DNA from: Roseisolibacter agri
Lineage (GTDB): Bacteria > Gemmatimonadota > Gemmatimonadetes > Gemmatimonadales > Gemmatimonadaceae
Direction: 5' to 3'
DNA length: 64,000 nt
Assembly: GCF_030159095.1 (NCBI RefSeq)
Contig: NZ_BRXS01000002.1
Coordinates: 248,001-312,000 of the forward strand
Every line of letters starts with the position of its first letter. Position 1 is the first letter of the stretch. The position numbers and the translations under genes are program-made. This document shows positions 38,106 to 45,469 of this stretch, in pieces. The notes below the pieces were generated by a model. The model saw nothing but the letters and a program-made list of their open reading frames with translations, searched no databases and was not told the origin of the DNA.

Positions 38106-38924
38106 GTGCCCATTCTGCTTCAGCTGCGCTGCACGCTGCCGGCCAGCGCGGACGCGTATCCGTTCACGGTGCCCGCCGTCCGCGCCCTGGCCGACTTGAA
38201 CGACGGCCTCGCGCTCGACGCGCCGGTGACCTGCTTCGTGGGCGAGAACGGCTCCGGGAAGTCGACGCTGCTGGAGGGGCTGGCCGTAGCCGCGGCGCTG
38301 CCCACGGTCGGGAGCGACGAGACGGCGCTCGACCCGACGCTGGCGCCGGCGCGCGCGCTCGCGAAGCGGCTCAAGCTCGCGTGGCGCGTGCGCACGACGC
38401 GCGGCTTCTTCCTGCGCGCCGAGGACTTCTTCGGCTTCGCCAAGCGCATCGCGCGCACGCGCGCCGAGCTGCAGGCGCGCATCGCCGAGGTGAAGGAGGA
38501 GTACGCCGCGCAGGACCGGTCGGCGTGGGCCACCGGCCTCGCGCTCGGCCCGCTGCAGGGATCGATCGCCGACATGGAGCGCCGCTACGGCGCCGATCCC
38601 GACGCGCGCTCGCACGGCGAGAGCTTCCTCGCGCTCTTCCAGTCGCGGCTCGTGCCGAAGGGGCTCTACCTGCTGGACGAGCCCGAGGCCGCGCTGTCGC
38701 CGCAGCGGCAGCTGGCGCTGCTGTCGCTGCTGCGCGAGGCGGTGGAGCAGGGCTCGCAGTTCGTGATCGCCACGCACTCGCCGCTGCTGCTGGCGTATCC
38801 CGGTGCGCGCCTGTACAGCTTCGACGACGGCCCGCCGGCCGCCGTGGCGTGGGACGCGCTGGAGCACGTGCGGCTGACGCGCGACTTCCTCGCCGCGCCC
38901 GAGCGGTTCCTGCGGCATCTGTGA
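38106..38924 (+). CDS. AAA_21/ABC-type ATPase, stand-alone
   Basis: The 272-residue product has all motifs of a stand-alone ABC-class/AAA_21 ATPase. Walker A is G-E-N-G-S-G-K-S-T (about residues 46-54), a signature-like H-G-E-S-F-L lies near 175, Walker B is L-Y-L-L-D-E-P-E-A-A-L-S, and A-T-H-S-P is the switch His. No membrane or second domain is present. Relatives occur alone or as ATPase partners in overcoming-lysogeny/defence-type nuclease pairs, but no nuclease gene is adjacent here. The start is GTG 38106, just after element E1. Confidence 0.85.
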   Translation: MPILLQLRCTLPASADAYPFTVPAVRALADLNDGLALDAPVTCFVGENGSGKSTLLEGLAVAAALPTVGSDETALDPTLAPARALAKRLKLAWRVRTTRGFFLRAEDFFGFAKRIARTRAELQARIAEVKEEYAAQDRSAWATGLALGPLQGSIADMERRYGADPDARSHGESFLALFQSRLVPKGLYLLDEPEAALSPQRQLALLSLLREAVEQGSQFVIATHSPLLLAYPGARLYSFDDGPPAAVAWDALEHVRLTRDFLAAPERFLRHL

Positions 38925-38945
38925 ACGTCAACCACTGAAAGGCAG

Positions 38946-39063
38946 GCAAGGATGAAGATCTGAGAAGATCGGATAACCGCCGATGCTCCGCGTGGCGGCG
39001 AGGCACGTCGCCCGACGCGGAGCCATCCGTCGTTATCAGACTCTGTCAGATCTTCATCCTTGC
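38946..39063. repeat. Palindromic element A4
   Basis: Left arm GCAAGGATGAAGATCTGAG, right arm CAGATCTTCATCCTTGC, core GATGCTCCGCGTGGCGGCGA with GTCGCCCGACGCGGAGCC. It lies in the 165-base gap between two plus-strand genes; its outer end is 27 bases before the next ATG. No outer shell is obvious. Confidence 0.9.
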
Positions 39064-39089
39064 TCGCCGTTTCGCTCTCGAAGGGTCCG

Positions 39090-39803
39090 ATGCCTGACAA
39101 CTCCCTCCGCCGCGTCCTGCCGTTCGTCGTCCTCGGCGTCGCCGTCGTCGCGGTCGTGTACGTGGTGCGCATGTGGACCGACGTCCGCGCGGGCGCGCAC
39201 GCCGTCGGCCGCGCGGCCTCGTGCTACTACGACGGCGCGCCGCAGTCCGGCTGCCCGACGCCGCGCACCGGCCCCGCCGCCGACACCGCGTGGCTGTGGG
39301 CCGCGGCGATCGACACGCTCTACACGCGCGCGCCGGGCACCGTCGGGCCGGCGACGCTGATCGCGCTCGACGAGCGGCTGGCGACGCTCGCGCCCGCGTC
39401 GCGCGCGGCCACCGACTCGCTGGCGGGCGCGCTGGTGACCGTGGCGCCCGCGCTGCCGCGCGCCACCGCCGACACGCTGGCGGCCGGCCTGCGCCGCGCC
39501 GCCACCGCCGGCACGCTGGCCACGCCCATCTGGACCGTGGGCGCGAAGCAGCGCCGCTACGACGCGCCCACCGCCGCCCGCGCCGTCGCCGGCAAGGCGA
39601 AGGGCCGCGACGAGGCGATCCCGCCGCGCGGCCTGCTCGCCCTCTCGCGCCCGGCCATCGTGGGCCAGTGGGCCGTCCTGTACGCCGAGCGCACCATCGT
39701 CCCCGAGCGCGCCGACCAGACCGCGGCCGTCGAGCGCCGCCTGGTGCTTCTGTCGCAGCTGCCGGACGGCCGGTGGCGGGCGGTGCGGATCGTCGACGCC
39801 TGA
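39090..39803 (+). CDS. Membrane-anchored hypothetical protein
   Basis: The 237-residue protein has one N-terminal membrane helix (V-L-P-F-V-V-L-G-V-A-V-V-A-V-V-Y-V-V) and a mostly helical, Ala-rich periplasmic or cytoplasmic part. It has a single Cys pair (S-C-Y-Y-D-G..S-G-C-P) near the helix. The closing segment P-D-G-R-W-R-A-V-R-I-V-D could be a beta strand. No family is recognised. The start is the ATG at 39090; an upstream in-frame codon would run into element A4. Confidence 0.55.
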   Translation: MPDNSLRRVLPFVVLGVAVVAVVYVVRMWTDVRAGAHAVGRAASCYYDGAPQSGCPTPRTGPAADTAWLWAAAIDTLYTRAPGTVGPATLIALDERLATLAPASRAATDSLAGALVTVAPALPRATADTLAAGLRRAATAGTLATPIWTVGAKQRRYDAPTAARAVAGKAKGRDEAIPPRGLLALSRPAIVGQWAVLYAERTIVPERADQTAAVERRLVLLSQLPDGRWRAVRIVDA

Positions 39804-39828
39804 AAGGCATCGCAGGATGCGTCGGCGC

Positions 39829-39998
39829 GCCGGAATCCTGTGCTCTTGGGGAGGATACGGATGCTTCGGATGAGAACGGATTCCTCGGATCGCTCCATGT
39901 AGCACGCGGGGCGTCGCCGCCACACGGGACGATCCGAAGCATCCGTCGTGATCCGGAGCATCCGCATCCTCCCCAAAGGACAAAGGACCCGCCGCGCC
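39829..39998. repeat. Palindromic element C1 (GGATGCGGATGCTTCGG-arm family)
   Basis: The inner palindrome 39848-39974 has GGGGAGGATACGGATGCTTC on the left and its inverted GAAGCATCCG..GCATCCTCCCC on the right. The core is GATCGCTCCATGTAGCACG with CGTCGCCGCCACACGGGACG. The flanks CGCGCCGGAATCC / GGACCCGCCGCGCC form a weak outer shell. It fills a 289-base gap before the M14 peptidase gene. Confidence 0.88.
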
Positions 39999-40092
39999 GA
40001 CGCCTCCCGGGCAGCCGGTCACACGGCACCGAGCACGCAGCACGCAGCCGTCGATCCGCGTAGTCCATCCAACCCCTCTCCGGAGTTCCCGC

Positions 40093-42459
40093 ATGCGTCG
40101 CCCCCTGGCCGCCGCGCTGCTCGCCGCGGCCGCGCTCGCCCATCCCCGCGCCGCCGCGGCGCAGGCCGCACTCCCCACGCCCGCCGCGTTCCTCGGCTTC
40201 GAGCCGGGGGACGACCGCAAGCTGCCGCAGTGGAAGCAGGTCGTCGACTACTTCCAGGCGCTCGACAAGGCCTCGCCGCGCGTCACCGTGCGCACCCTCG
40301 GCAAGACGACGCTCGGCCGCCCGTTCCTGGCCGCGTTCTTCGCCGACTCGGCCACGCTCGCGAACCTGCCGCGCTACGAGGAGATCCAGCGCAAGCTCGC
40401 CGATCCGCGCCTCCTTTCGGGCGACGCCGAGCGGCGGCAGCTGATCGCCGACGGCAAGGTCGTCGTGCTCGTGACGTCGAGCATCCACTCGACCGAGGTC
40501 GGCGGCTTCCTGTCGCCGCTGCGCCTGGCCGAGCGGCTCGCGGGCGGCGAGGACGAGGAGGCGCAGGCGATCCGCAAGAACGCCATCGTCATCATGGTGC
40601 CGTCGCTCAACCCCGACGGCATGGACATCGTGACCGACTGGTACAAGTCGTCGCTCGGCACGCCGTGGGAGGGGAGCGGGCCGCCGACGCTGTACCACCA
40701 CTACACGGGCCACGACAACAACCGCGACTGGTACGCGTTCACGCAGGTCGAGACCCAGATGGTCGTCGACTCGCTGTACGGGAAGTGGCACCCGCAGGTC
40801 GCCAACGACATCCACCAGCAGGGCGGCGGCGGGTCGCGCATCTTCATCCCGCCGTACATGGATCCCATCGAGCCGAACATCGACCCGGTGCTGATGGCCG
40901 GCGTGGCGCAGATGGGCAAGGCGATGACGTGGCGCATGCTCGCCGACGGCTTCACCGGCATCGCCAACAACACGTCGTACGACGCGTGGACGCCGGCGCG
41001 CGCCTACCAGCACTACCACGGCGCGATCCGCATCCTCACCGAGACGGCGAGCGCGCAGCTGGCGACGCCCGTGCGCATCCCGTTCGACTCGCTGCGCGGC
41101 GGCTACAACGTCGACGCCAAGGTCGCCAACGTCGACTTCCTCGCGCCGTGGGGCGGGGGCGCGTGGGGGATCGGCGACATCGTGAAGTACCAGACCGCGG
41201 CCAGCTGGGCGCTGCTGGCGCAGGCGGCCGACGACCGCGCGCAGTGGCTGCAGAGCTTCGCGCGCGTGCAGGCGAACGCGGTGGCGGGGAAGCGCGCGCC
41301 CGGCCGCGCGAGCTGGCCGTCGACGATCGTGATCCCCGCGCAGCCCGCGCGCGACACCGCCGTCAACGCCGTCGTGCGCATCCTGCAGCGCGGCCAGGTG
41401 GAGCTGCGCCGCGCGACCGCCGCGTTCACCGCGAACAGGAAGAGCTATCCCGCGGGCTCGCTGCTGATCCACACGGCGCAGCCGTACGGCGCGTTCGCGA
41501 AGGCGCTGCTGGAGCCGCAGCAGTACCCGAACCTGCGCGAGTATCCGGGCGGCCCGCCGAAGCGCCCGTACGACGTCACCGCGCACACGCTGCCGCTGCT
41601 CTACGGGCTCGACGTCGCGTTCGTGCAGGACTCGGTGACCGCCGCCAGCACCCCGCTCGCGCCGCAGGCGCAGACGCGCTGGGTCGCGCGCGGGCTCTCG
41701 GACAGCAAGGCGCGCCGCGTCGGCATCTTCCGCAACGCCTCCGCGTCGATGGACGAGGGGTGGACGCGCTGGCTGCTCGACCAGCACCGCATCCCGTACA
41801 CGATGGCGACCGCGCGCGACCTGCGCGCCGGCAACCTCGCGTCGCGCTTCGACGTGATCCTCCTCCCCGAGCAGGCGGCGCGGCAGATCGCGCGCGGTCC
41901 CGCCGGCGCGTATCCCGACTCGCTCAAGGGCGGCGTCGGCGAGGAAGGGGCCGCGGCGCTGAAGCAGTTCGTCGAGGCGGGCGGCACGCTGGTCGCGCTC
42001 AACGACGCCAGCGAGTACGCGATCGAGGCGCTGCAGCTGCCCGTGAAGAACGTGCTCGCCGAGCTGCGGCCGACGCAGTTCTACGCGCCGGGCTCGATCT
42101 TCCGGGTGGAGCTGGACCGCGCGCACCCGCTGGCCGCCGGCTACACCGCGCCGCAGCAGATGGTGTGGTTCGAGGCGAGCCCCGCGTTCGAGATCACCGA
42201 TCCGTCGCGCGCCAGCGTCGTCGCGCGCTACCCGGCGCAGGGCGATCCGCTGCTCTCCGGCTGGCTGCTGGGCGCGGAGAAGATCGCGGGCAGGGCCGCG
42301 ATGGTGGACGTGGCGATGGGGAAGGGCCACGTCGTGCTGTTCGGCTTCCGCCCGCAGTATCGCGCGCAGAGCATGGCCACCTATCCGCTGCTCTGGAACG
42401 CGCTGCGCCCGATCCCGTCGGGCGGGATGCGCGTCACCAAGGCGGTGGAGACGCGCTGA
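40093..42459 (+). CDS. Secreted M14-family zinc carboxypeptidase-like protein
   Basis: A 788-residue exported protein (signal ending A-A-A-A-Q). The M14 zinc site is visible as I-H-S-T-E-V-G-G (His132, Glu135), followed by S-L-N-P-D-G-M-D and H-D-N-N-R-D-W-Y; a later I-P-P-Y-M-D-P lies near the expected third zinc-ligand region. After the roughly 350-residue catalytic domain, a second half with V-G-I-F-R-N-A-S-A-S-M-D and L-L-P-E-Q-A-A resembles a glutamine-amidotransferase-like fold, as in long secreted M14 proteins of Bacteroidota and Gemmatimonadota. A role in extracellular peptide use is inferred. The PEBP gene follows 14 bases later. Confidence 0.85.
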   Translation: MRRPLAAALLAAAALAHPRAAAAQAALPTPAAFLGFEPGDDRKLPQWKQVVDYFQALDKASPRVTVRTLGKTTLGRPFLAAFFADSATLANLPRYEEIQRKLADPRLLSGDAERRQLIADGKVVVLVTSSIHSTEVGGFLSPLRLAERLAGGEDEEAQAIRKNAIVIMVPSLNPDGMDIVTDWYKSSLGTPWEGSGPPTLYHHYTGHDNNRDWYAFTQVETQMVVDSLYGKWHPQVANDIHQQGGGGSRIFIPPYMDPIEPNIDPVLMAGVAQMGKAMTWRMLADGFTGIANNTSYDAWTPARAYQHYHGAIRILTETASAQLATPVRIPFDSLRGGYNVDAKVANVDFLAPWGGGAWGIGDIVKYQTAASWALLAQAADDRAQWLQSFARVQANAVAGKRAPGRASWPSTIVIPAQPARDTAVNAVVRILQRGQVELRRATAAFTANRKSYPAGSLLIHTAQPYGAFAKALLEPQQYPNLREYPGGPPKRPYDVTAHTLPLLYGLDVAFVQDSVTAASTPLAPQAQTRWVARGLSDSKARRVGIFRNASASMDEGWTRWLLDQHRIPYTMATARDLRAGNLASRFDVILLPEQAARQIARGPAGAYPDSLKGGVGEEGAAALKQFVEAGGTLVALNDASEYAIEALQLPVKNVLAELRPTQFYAPGSIFRVELDRAHPLAAGYTAPQQMVWFEASPAFEITDPSRASVVARYPAQGDPLLSGWLLGAEKIAGRAAMVDVAMGKGHVVLFGFRPQYRAQSMATYPLLWNALRPIPSGGMRVTKAVETR

Positions 42460-42473
42460 CCTCACTCCACTCC

Positions 42474-43043
42474 ATGCATCCGCTCATGCGACTCCGACCC
42501 GCCCTCCTCGCCGCGTCGCTGCTCGTCGCCGCGCCGGCGGCCGCGCAGGCGCAGCGCCTGTCGCTCACCAGCACCGACCTGTCGCGCGAGACGAAGATCG
42601 GCAACCGGCACGTCTTCAACGGCTTCGGCTGCTCGGGGCAGAACGTCTCGCCGCAGCTGGCGTGGAAGAACGCGCCCGCCGGCACGAAGAGCTTCGCGAT
42701 CACCGCCTACGACCCCGACGCGCCGACGGGGAGCGGCTGGTGGCACTGGGTCGTCTACGACATCCCGGCGACGACGACCGCGCTCCCGTCCGGTGCCGGC
42801 AGCACCACGCCGGCCGCGCTGCCGGCGGGCGCGGTGCAGGGGACCACCGACTTCGGCGCGAAGGGCTACGGCGGCCCGTGTCCGCCGCCGGGCGACAAGC
42901 CGCACCGCTACATCTTCACGGTGCACGCGCTCAAGGTGGCGAAGCTCGACGTGCCCGCAACCGCAACCGCGGCGATGATCGGCTTCAACATCAACGCCAA
43001 CCGGCTCGCCAGCGCGACGCTCACCGCCCGCTACGGCCGCTGA
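42474..43043 (+). CDS. Exported YbhB/PEBP-family protein
   Basis: The 189-residue product has a signal peptide (A-A-P-A-A-A-Q-A-Q) and a PEBP/YbhB domain: S-G-Q-N-V-S-P-Q-L-A-W, then Y-D-P-D-A-P-T-G-S-G-W-W-H-W-V-V-Y, and the C-terminal P-P-P-G-D-K-P-H-R-Y-I-F-T-V-H-A-L. These residues form the anion-binding pocket of the family. A second ATG at 42486 would give a shorter signal; either is possible. It follows the M14 gene and ends at a strong terminator, so the two form a unit. Confidence 0.88.
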   Translation: MHPLMRLRPALLAASLLVAAPAAAQAQRLSLTSTDLSRETKIGNRHVFNGFGCSGQNVSPQLAWKNAPAGTKSFAITAYDPDAPTGSGWWHWVVYDIPATTTALPSGAGSTTPAALPAGAVQGTTDFGAKGYGGPCPPPGDKPHRYIFTVHALKVAKLDVPATATAAMIGFNINANRLASATLTARYGR

Positions 43044-43076
43044 CTGGGCGCTGAGTCGCCAGAGTTCGCCGGTCCC

Positions 43077-43118
43077 GCCGCCGCGTCCCCCTCCGGGACG
43101 CGGCGGCGCGGCGTTTCG
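43077..43118 (+). terminator. Rho-independent-type terminator
   Basis: A perfect 14-bp inverted repeat (43077-43090 with 43096-43109, loop CCTCC) followed by GGCGTTTCGG. It lies 34 bases after the PEBP stop and probably ends the M14-PEBP transcript. Confidence 0.8.
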
Positions 43119-43221
43119 GGCCCCGACTGCGGCCCGATTCCGGCCCCGGCCGCCACGGCACGGTCCACGCATGGGATGGCGAGGTCCGTACGCCACCGTA
43201 CCGCGCCCCTCGGAGGAGGCC

Positions 43222-43656
<435 letters not shown>

Positions 43657-43737
43657 GCGCCGTGGCGTGAGACGCCGAATCGCGGCATGATGGGGCGCGG
43701 TCCCGATCGCCGCCCCGTCTCCCTCACCGCCGCTCCC

Positions 43738-44358
43738 ATGCGCCCCGCCATCTCCCTCGTCTCGCTGCTCGCGGCGTCCGCGACCGGCCTCGCCGCGCAG
43801 ACACCCGCCGCGCACCCCGCCGGCCACCACGCCGCGCCGCCCGCGGCCGAGCAGATCGCCGCCGCCGTGCTGCCGCTGCCGGCCGAGATGCGCGCGACCG
43901 CGACCGTGCTGGGCTACGACGCCGCCGGCAAGCTCGTGACGCTGCGCGAGGGCAGCGGCGCGATGCGCTGCCTCGCCGACGATCCCGCGCAGGAGAACTT
44001 CCACGTCGCGTGCTACCACCGCGCGCTGGAGCCGTTCATGGCGCGCGGCCGCTCCCTGCGCGCCGAGGGCGTGAAGGGCACGGAGGTCGACACGGTGCGC
44101 TTCCGCGAGATCGCGGCGGGCAAGCTCACGATGCCGCGCGCGGGCGGCGCGCTCTACACGCTCACCGGGCCCGCGGGCAGCTGGAACGCCGCGACGGGCA
44201 AGGCGACCGGCGTGCGGCCGCTGTTCGTGTACTACATGCCGGGCGCCACGGGCGCGACGTCGGGCATCACCGAGACGCCGTCGCGCACCGAGCCGTGGCT
44301 GATGTTCCCCGGCACGCCGAAGGCGCACGTGATGCTCGTCGGCACGATGACGCCCTGA
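43738..44358 (+). CDS. Exported hypothetical protein
   Basis: A 206-residue protein with a signal peptide (L-A-A-S-A-T-G-L-A-A-Q). The mature part has a low-complexity Ala/His/Pro stretch, then a region with two Cys (M-R-C-L-A-D..V-A-C-Y-H) and a closing P-W-L-M-F-P-G-T-P-K-A-H-V-M-L. No family motif is known to me. The ATG at 43738 is preferred over one 51 bases upstream because the signal peptide starts there. Confidence 0.6.
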   Translation: MRPAISLVSLLAASATGLAAQTPAAHPAGHHAAPPAAEQIAAAVLPLPAEMRATATVLGYDAAGKLVTLREGSGAMRCLADDPAQENFHVACYHRALEPFMARGRSLRAEGVKGTEVDTVRFREIAAGKLTMPRAGGALYTLTGPAGSWNAATGKATGVRPLFVYYMPGATGATSGITETPSRTEPWLMFPGTPKAHVMLVGTMTP

Positions 44359-44368
44359 CGACGCGACG

Positions 44369-44593
44369 TCACGCGTCGGCGCGCACGCGGCGCATGATCA
44401 GCGCGACCGCGCGGTCCGCGTCGCGCGCCGACTCGGGCGGCAGCGCCAGCAGCGTGCGCAGCGCGGCGCGCAGCACCGCGTGCGACGGCAGGCACCAGCC
44501 GCGAGGCGAGCTGCGGCGCGCGCGCGCGGGACGCCGCAGCGATGGCGGGAGCGCGAGCGTGCGGAGGCGGGGACGGGGGGCCGGCTGGCGCAT
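44369..44593 (-). CDS. Small basic protein, weak call
   Basis: A 74-residue open frame, strongly basic at the start and helical at the end (P-E-S-A-R-D-A-D-R-A-V-A-L-I-M-R-R-V-R). No ribosome site precedes the ATG and no family is recognised. It converges with the exported protein gene 10 bases away. Possibly real, possibly chance in high-GC sequence. Confidence 0.3.
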   Translation of the reverse strand: MRQPAPRPRLRTLALPPSLRRPARARRSSPRGWCLPSHAVLRAALRTLLALPPESARDADRAVALIMRRVRADA

Positions 44594-44662
44594 GATGGAG
44601 GGAGCATGACCCGGACGGCGCGACGTTCTGTCGACGCCACGGGCACACTCACGTAACGAGCG

Positions 44663-44723
44663 AGGCGGGCCGGCCGTTGGCGGCGGGTGATCCAGGTCAC
44701 CCGTGCCAGCGGCCGGCCCGCCT
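44663..44723 (-). terminator. Strong hairpin downstream of mscL, enclosing a GGTGA-N6-TCACC palindrome
   Basis: A perfect 14-bp repeat (44663-44676 with 44710-44723), with a further inner palindrome GGTGATCCAGGTCACC (44686-44701) at its tip. On the minus strand it follows the mscL stop by 23 bases, as a terminator would. The inner palindrome looks like a regulator site rather than a loop. Confidence 0.75.
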
Positions 44724-44746
44724 CACGTACGTCGCGCGCGAGGCTC

Positions 44747-45187
44747 TCAGCCCACGGTCGACGGCACACGCGCGCCCGGCGGCAGGTTGGCCGGCGCGCC
44801 GTCCAGCTGGCTGGTGCAGTGCGGGCAGCGCGACGCCTTCGGATCGAGGTCGCCCATGAAGCAGAACGGGCACGCCTTCACCGTCTTCGGCGGCTCGGCC
44901 GGCGTCTCCTTGATGAACGCCTTCGTGAGCCGCCACGCGACGAAGCCGACGATCAGGAAGTTGATGATCGCGTTGATGAGGAGGCCCGGCTTCAGCACGA
45001 GGCGCCCGAGCGTCCACGTCATGTTCTGATACGTCGCCGGATCGGGCGTCGCGACCGCGACGATCGGCATGATCAGCCCGTCCACGATGCCCTGCACGAC
45101 GTTGTTGAGCGCCGCGCCGATCACCACCGCGATCGCCAGGGCGAGCGCGTTCTGCTTGATCAGGAACGCCTTGAACTCCTGCCACAT
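44747..45187 (-). CDS. mscL: Large-conductance mechanosensitive channel with C-terminal zinc ribbon
   Basis: A 146-residue protein. Residues 1-95 are a complete MscL: F-K-A-F-L-I-K-Q-N-A-L-A-L-A-I-A-V-V-I-G-A-A (gate helix), then T-L-G-R-L-V-L-K-P-G-L-L-I-N-A-I-I-N-F-L-I-V-G-F. The channel opens under membrane tension to release solutes during osmotic down-shock. Instead of the usual helical bundle at the C-terminus there is a zinc-ribbon-like C-P-F-C (106-109) and C-P-H-C (121-124) with a short tail. GGAGG lies 5 bases before the ATG. The gene is divergent from the CHASE3 kinase gene. Confidence 0.92.
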   Translation of the reverse strand: MWQEFKAFLIKQNALALAIAVVIGAALNNVVQGIVDGLIMPIVAVATPDPATYQNMTWTLGRLVLKPGLLINAIINFLIVGFVAWRLTKAFIKETPAEPPKTVKACPFCFMGDLDPKASRCPHCTSQLDGAPANLPPGARVPSTVG

Positions 45188-45297
45188 GGAGGCCTCCGCG
45201 GTGTGAGGGAAGGAGCCGCGCGCCGGCCGGCGTGCGCATGCCGCCAATCTTCCGCTGTGGCGACCGTCGCCGCCAGGGCATGACGATCCCGCGAGGA

Positions 45298-45313
45298 TGT
45301 GACCAGGATCACC
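45298..45313. promoter_or_regulatory. Candidate CRP/FNR-type operator
   Basis: TGTGACCAGGATCACC, an inverted repeat of the form TGTGA-N6-TCAC. It lies 110 bases upstream of mscL and 157 upstream of the divergent kinase. The reverse complement of the site at 44686-44701 (GGTGACCTGGATCACC) matches it at 14 of 16 positions. The bound regulator is unknown. Confidence 0.5.
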
Positions 45314-45469
45314 GCCCTCCGCGCCCGCCGGGCGGCCCCGACCCTCGCGCGCGGGGGACCGATCCACTACTGATCCACCGTTCCGCGCGTACCGCCCCGG
45401 TGGGACGCGTCCATCGCTGCTGCCCATCGTGCCGCCTCGCCGGGGCATCCCGTCCTCGCGCGCGCCCGC

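Noticed and set aside
38106-38924. OLD-type or Septu-like defence system
   Set aside because: The ATPase motifs fit, but no nuclease or second component lies next to it, so only a stand-alone ATPase is called.
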